NCBI GenBank assembly: GCA_036279835.1
Contig: DASUII010000114.1
Coordinates: forward strand, 1 to 7,440
Source: GCA-003244245 sp036279835
GTDB taxonomy: Bacteria; Actinomycetota; Actinomycetes; Mycobacteriales; Pseudonocardiaceae
Length of the DNA stretch: 7,440 nucleotides
Direction: 5' to 3'
Numbering within the stretch: position 1 is the stretch's first letter; each line of letters opens with the position of its first letter. Made by a program: the position numbers and the translations under genes. The notes beneath the pieces were generated by a model. The model searched no databases, was not told the DNA's origin, and saw nothing but the letters and a program-made list of their open reading frames with translations. Positions 6,060 to 7,440 of this stretch are shown here, piece after piece.

Positions 6060-7340
6060 GTGACCGTGGCAGTGCACGAATCCGTAGTGGCGATGTCGAG
6101 CTGCCTGGATAACGTGCGCGAAACGCTGGGCGGCCTGGATGACAAGGGGATCGCTCAGGCGCTGCGGGATATCGAAAAGCTGTCCCGGCAAACGCAGTCG
6201 GTGATGCTTGAGGTGGTCGCCGAGATCGACGCTCGGGGTATCGCAGTCCGGGAGGGTTTCAGCACTACCCAGCGGCTGCTGGCCGGGATGCTGCAGCTGT
6301 CCGCGGCCGAGGCGCGGATGCGGGTGGAGCACGCGGCCATGGTGGGCGCCCGCCGGACGATCACCGGACAGACGTTGCCGCCGCGGTTGCCGGCAACCGC
6401 GGCCGCGCTGGCCGCTGGCGAGATCGGGTCGGGGCAGCTACGGGTGATCACCGAGACGATCGCGGCGTTGCCCGCATCGGTCCCACCGCTGGCGCGGGAG
6501 CGTGCGGAGGCGGACCTGGCCGGCTACGCCCGCGACTTCGACCCCCGCCGCCTGCGGATCATCGCCCAGCGGCTCGTCGCCAACCTGGACCCCGATGGCC
6601 CAACGCCGCGCGAGGACTCCAGTCCGGTCACGCCGGTCCGCGGCGAATTGTGGCTGCGGGATCGCCGCGACGGTAGCGTAGGTCTGGAGGGCTGGCTCGA
6701 TGCCGAGCACGGCAGCATGGTCCGTGCGCTGATCGAGCAACTCGCCGGCCGCCCCACCACCACCGACGGCGAGCCGGACACCTCTACCGTGCCGCAGCGC
6801 CACGCTGATGCGCTCATCGAACTATGTGACCGGGCCCGCGGCAGCGACGAGTTCCCCACCACCGCAGGCGAGCCACCGCATGTGACGGTCACCGTTAACT
6901 TCGACGCGCTGCGCACCGGAGTCGGTACCGCCACCCTCGACTACGGGCAGCTGATCAGCGCCGGCGACGCCCGCCGCCTTGCGTGCGATTGCAAGCTGAT
7001 CCCAGTGGTCCTGGGGAGCGACTCCGAACCCCTCGACGTCGGCCGCGCGATGCGCACCGTCCCGCTGGGCATCCGCCGCGCCCTGATCGCCAGAGACGGC
7101 GGGTGCAGTTTCCCCGGCTGCAACCGGCCTCCAGGACTCTGCGCCGCGCACCACGTGCGGCACTGGATCGATCTTGGCGAGACCAAGGTAGGAAACTGCT
7201 GCCTGCTATGCCCCGCCCACCACCAGCAAGTACACCTGCAAGGCTGGGACATCACCATCACCGGTGGACGCGTCGAATTCCGACCACCCAGGATCATCAA
7301 CCCCGACCGCCGACCCCTCACCAACCCACTACGCCGCTAG
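6060..7340 (+). CDS. DUF222 and HNH endonuclease domain protein, 13E12 family
   Basis: The 426-residue product has the layout of actinobacterial 13E12-type proteins: a helical DUF222 region (about 15-300) followed by a C-terminal HNH nuclease domain. DUF222-type features are REGFSTTQRLLAGMLQLSAAEARMRVEHA (64-92 region), LTG-like TITGQTLPPRLPATAAALAAGEIG (100-123 region) and FDPRRLRIIAQRLV (160-173 region). The HNH part has CSFPGC (Cys349, Cys354), HHVRHW (His364, His365, His368), Asn379, Cys384, HH (387-388) and His392, so the zinc-binding and catalytic-type residues all appear intact. These proteins occur in many copies per genome in mycobacteria and relatives; they are presumed DNA nucleases, possibly mobile, but their role is not established. 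GTG 6060 is chosen because family-like sequence begins shortly after it; GTG 6066 and ATG 6093 are alternatives. The frame extends upstream to ATG 5769, which I reject. The gene contains a perfect 24-bp palindrome. Confidence 0.85.
   Translation: MTVAVHESVVAMSSCLDNVRETLGGLDDKGIAQALRDIEKLSRQTQSVMLEVVAEIDARGIAVREGFSTTQRLLAGMLQLSAAEARMRVEHAAMVGARRTITGQTLPPRLPATAAALAAGEIGSGQLRVITETIAALPASVPPLARERAEADLAGYARDFDPRRLRIIAQRLVANLDPDGPTPREDSSPVTPVRGELWLRDRRDGSVGLEGWLDAEHGSMVRALIEQLAGRPTTTDGEPDTSTVPQRHADALIELCDRARGSDEFPTTAGEPPHVTVTVNFDALRTGVGTATLDYGQLISAGDARRLACDCKLIPVVLGSDSEPLDVGRAMRTVPLGIRRALIARDGGCSFPGCNRPPGLCAAHHVRHWIDLGETKVGNCCLLCPAHHQQVHLQGWDITITGGRVEFRPPRIINPDRRPLTNPLRR
6380..6403. repeat. Perfect 24-bp palindrome inside the HNH gene
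   Basis: The left half gccgcggttgcc (6380-6391) is followed directly by its exact reverse complement (6392-6403), with no spacer. It lies in the DUF222 part, over codons for the PPRLPATAAA region. It could fold into a strong hairpin in the mRNA or bind a dimeric protein; it may also be a by-product of GC-rich codons. Confidence 0.9.
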
Positions 7341-7392
7341 ATCGACCCTAGCCAAACACCCTCACCCGGAGCAGGTCGTCGGCCAACACCAG

Positions 7393-7440
7393 CTACGACG
7401 AAACGGGTGCCTTGGCGGTAGCGAAAAGAGCGACGATGGC
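7393..7440 (-). CDS. Possible 3' end of another minus-strand gene
   Basis: One minus-strand frame entering from the right edge reads fifteen codons, AIVALFATAKAPVSS, to a TAG stop at 7393-7395. The composition would suit the C-terminus of a protein and would make the gene convergent with the HNH gene, 52 bases away. The stretch is too short to show coding character, and I do not recognise the protein. The remaining bases 7341-7392 show no hairpin or other feature I can support. Confidence 0.2.
   Translation of the reverse strand, partial: AIVALFATAKAPVSS

Overview
The window is GC-rich, tightly packed DNA with strong G/C preference at third codon positions. It most likely comes from a mycolic-acid actinomycete (Mycobacteriales, e.g. 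a Mycobacterium or a relative). Two genes drive this placement: a clear homologue of GlfT2, the galactofuranosyltransferase that builds mycobacterial cell-wall galactan, and a DUF222/HNH protein of the 13E12 type common in these genomes. No rRNA, tRNA, CRISPR array, insertion sequence or integrase was recognised.

Layout, left to right. (1) Positions 1-1715, minus strand: a large multi-pass membrane protein resembling DUF6541/GT-C-type proteins, cut by the left window edge. (2) An 84-bp divergent intergenic region. (3) 1800-3125, plus strand: a 441-residue Wzx-like polysaccharide flippase. (4) An 11-bp convergent gap with an inverted repeat that runs into the end of the next gene. (5) 3137-5209, minus strand: the GlfT2-like galactofuranosyltransferase, with an N-terminal extension. 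(6) 5331-5750, minus strand: a SnoaL-like small protein, 121 bp upstream of glfT2 on the same strand. (7) A 309-bp divergent intergenic region with a plausible minus-strand promoter. (8) 6060-7340, plus strand: an intact DUF222/HNH endonuclease-family protein. (9) A 100-bp tail, possibly holding the 3' end of another minus-strand gene.

A membrane protein of apparent GT-C type, a lipid-linked-glycan flippase and a galactofuranosyltransferase side by side suggest part of a cell-envelope polysaccharide locus. In that reading GlfT2 extends a lipid-linked galactan on the cytoplasmic side, the flippase moves a lipid-linked glycan across the membrane, and the GT-C-like protein acts on the outer face. 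This cooperation is inferred from position only. The glf gene that directly precedes glfT2 in M. tuberculosis is absent from that position here, so this may be a relocated glfT2 or a paralogue. The SnoaL-like and HNH genes look functionally unrelated to the glycan genes.

Starts were re-chosen from the nucleotide sequence. Three minus-strand genes have purine-rich ribosome binding sites. The two plus-strand genes start with GTG, lack such a site, and carry a -10-like hexamer six bases before the start, which fits leaderless transcription.
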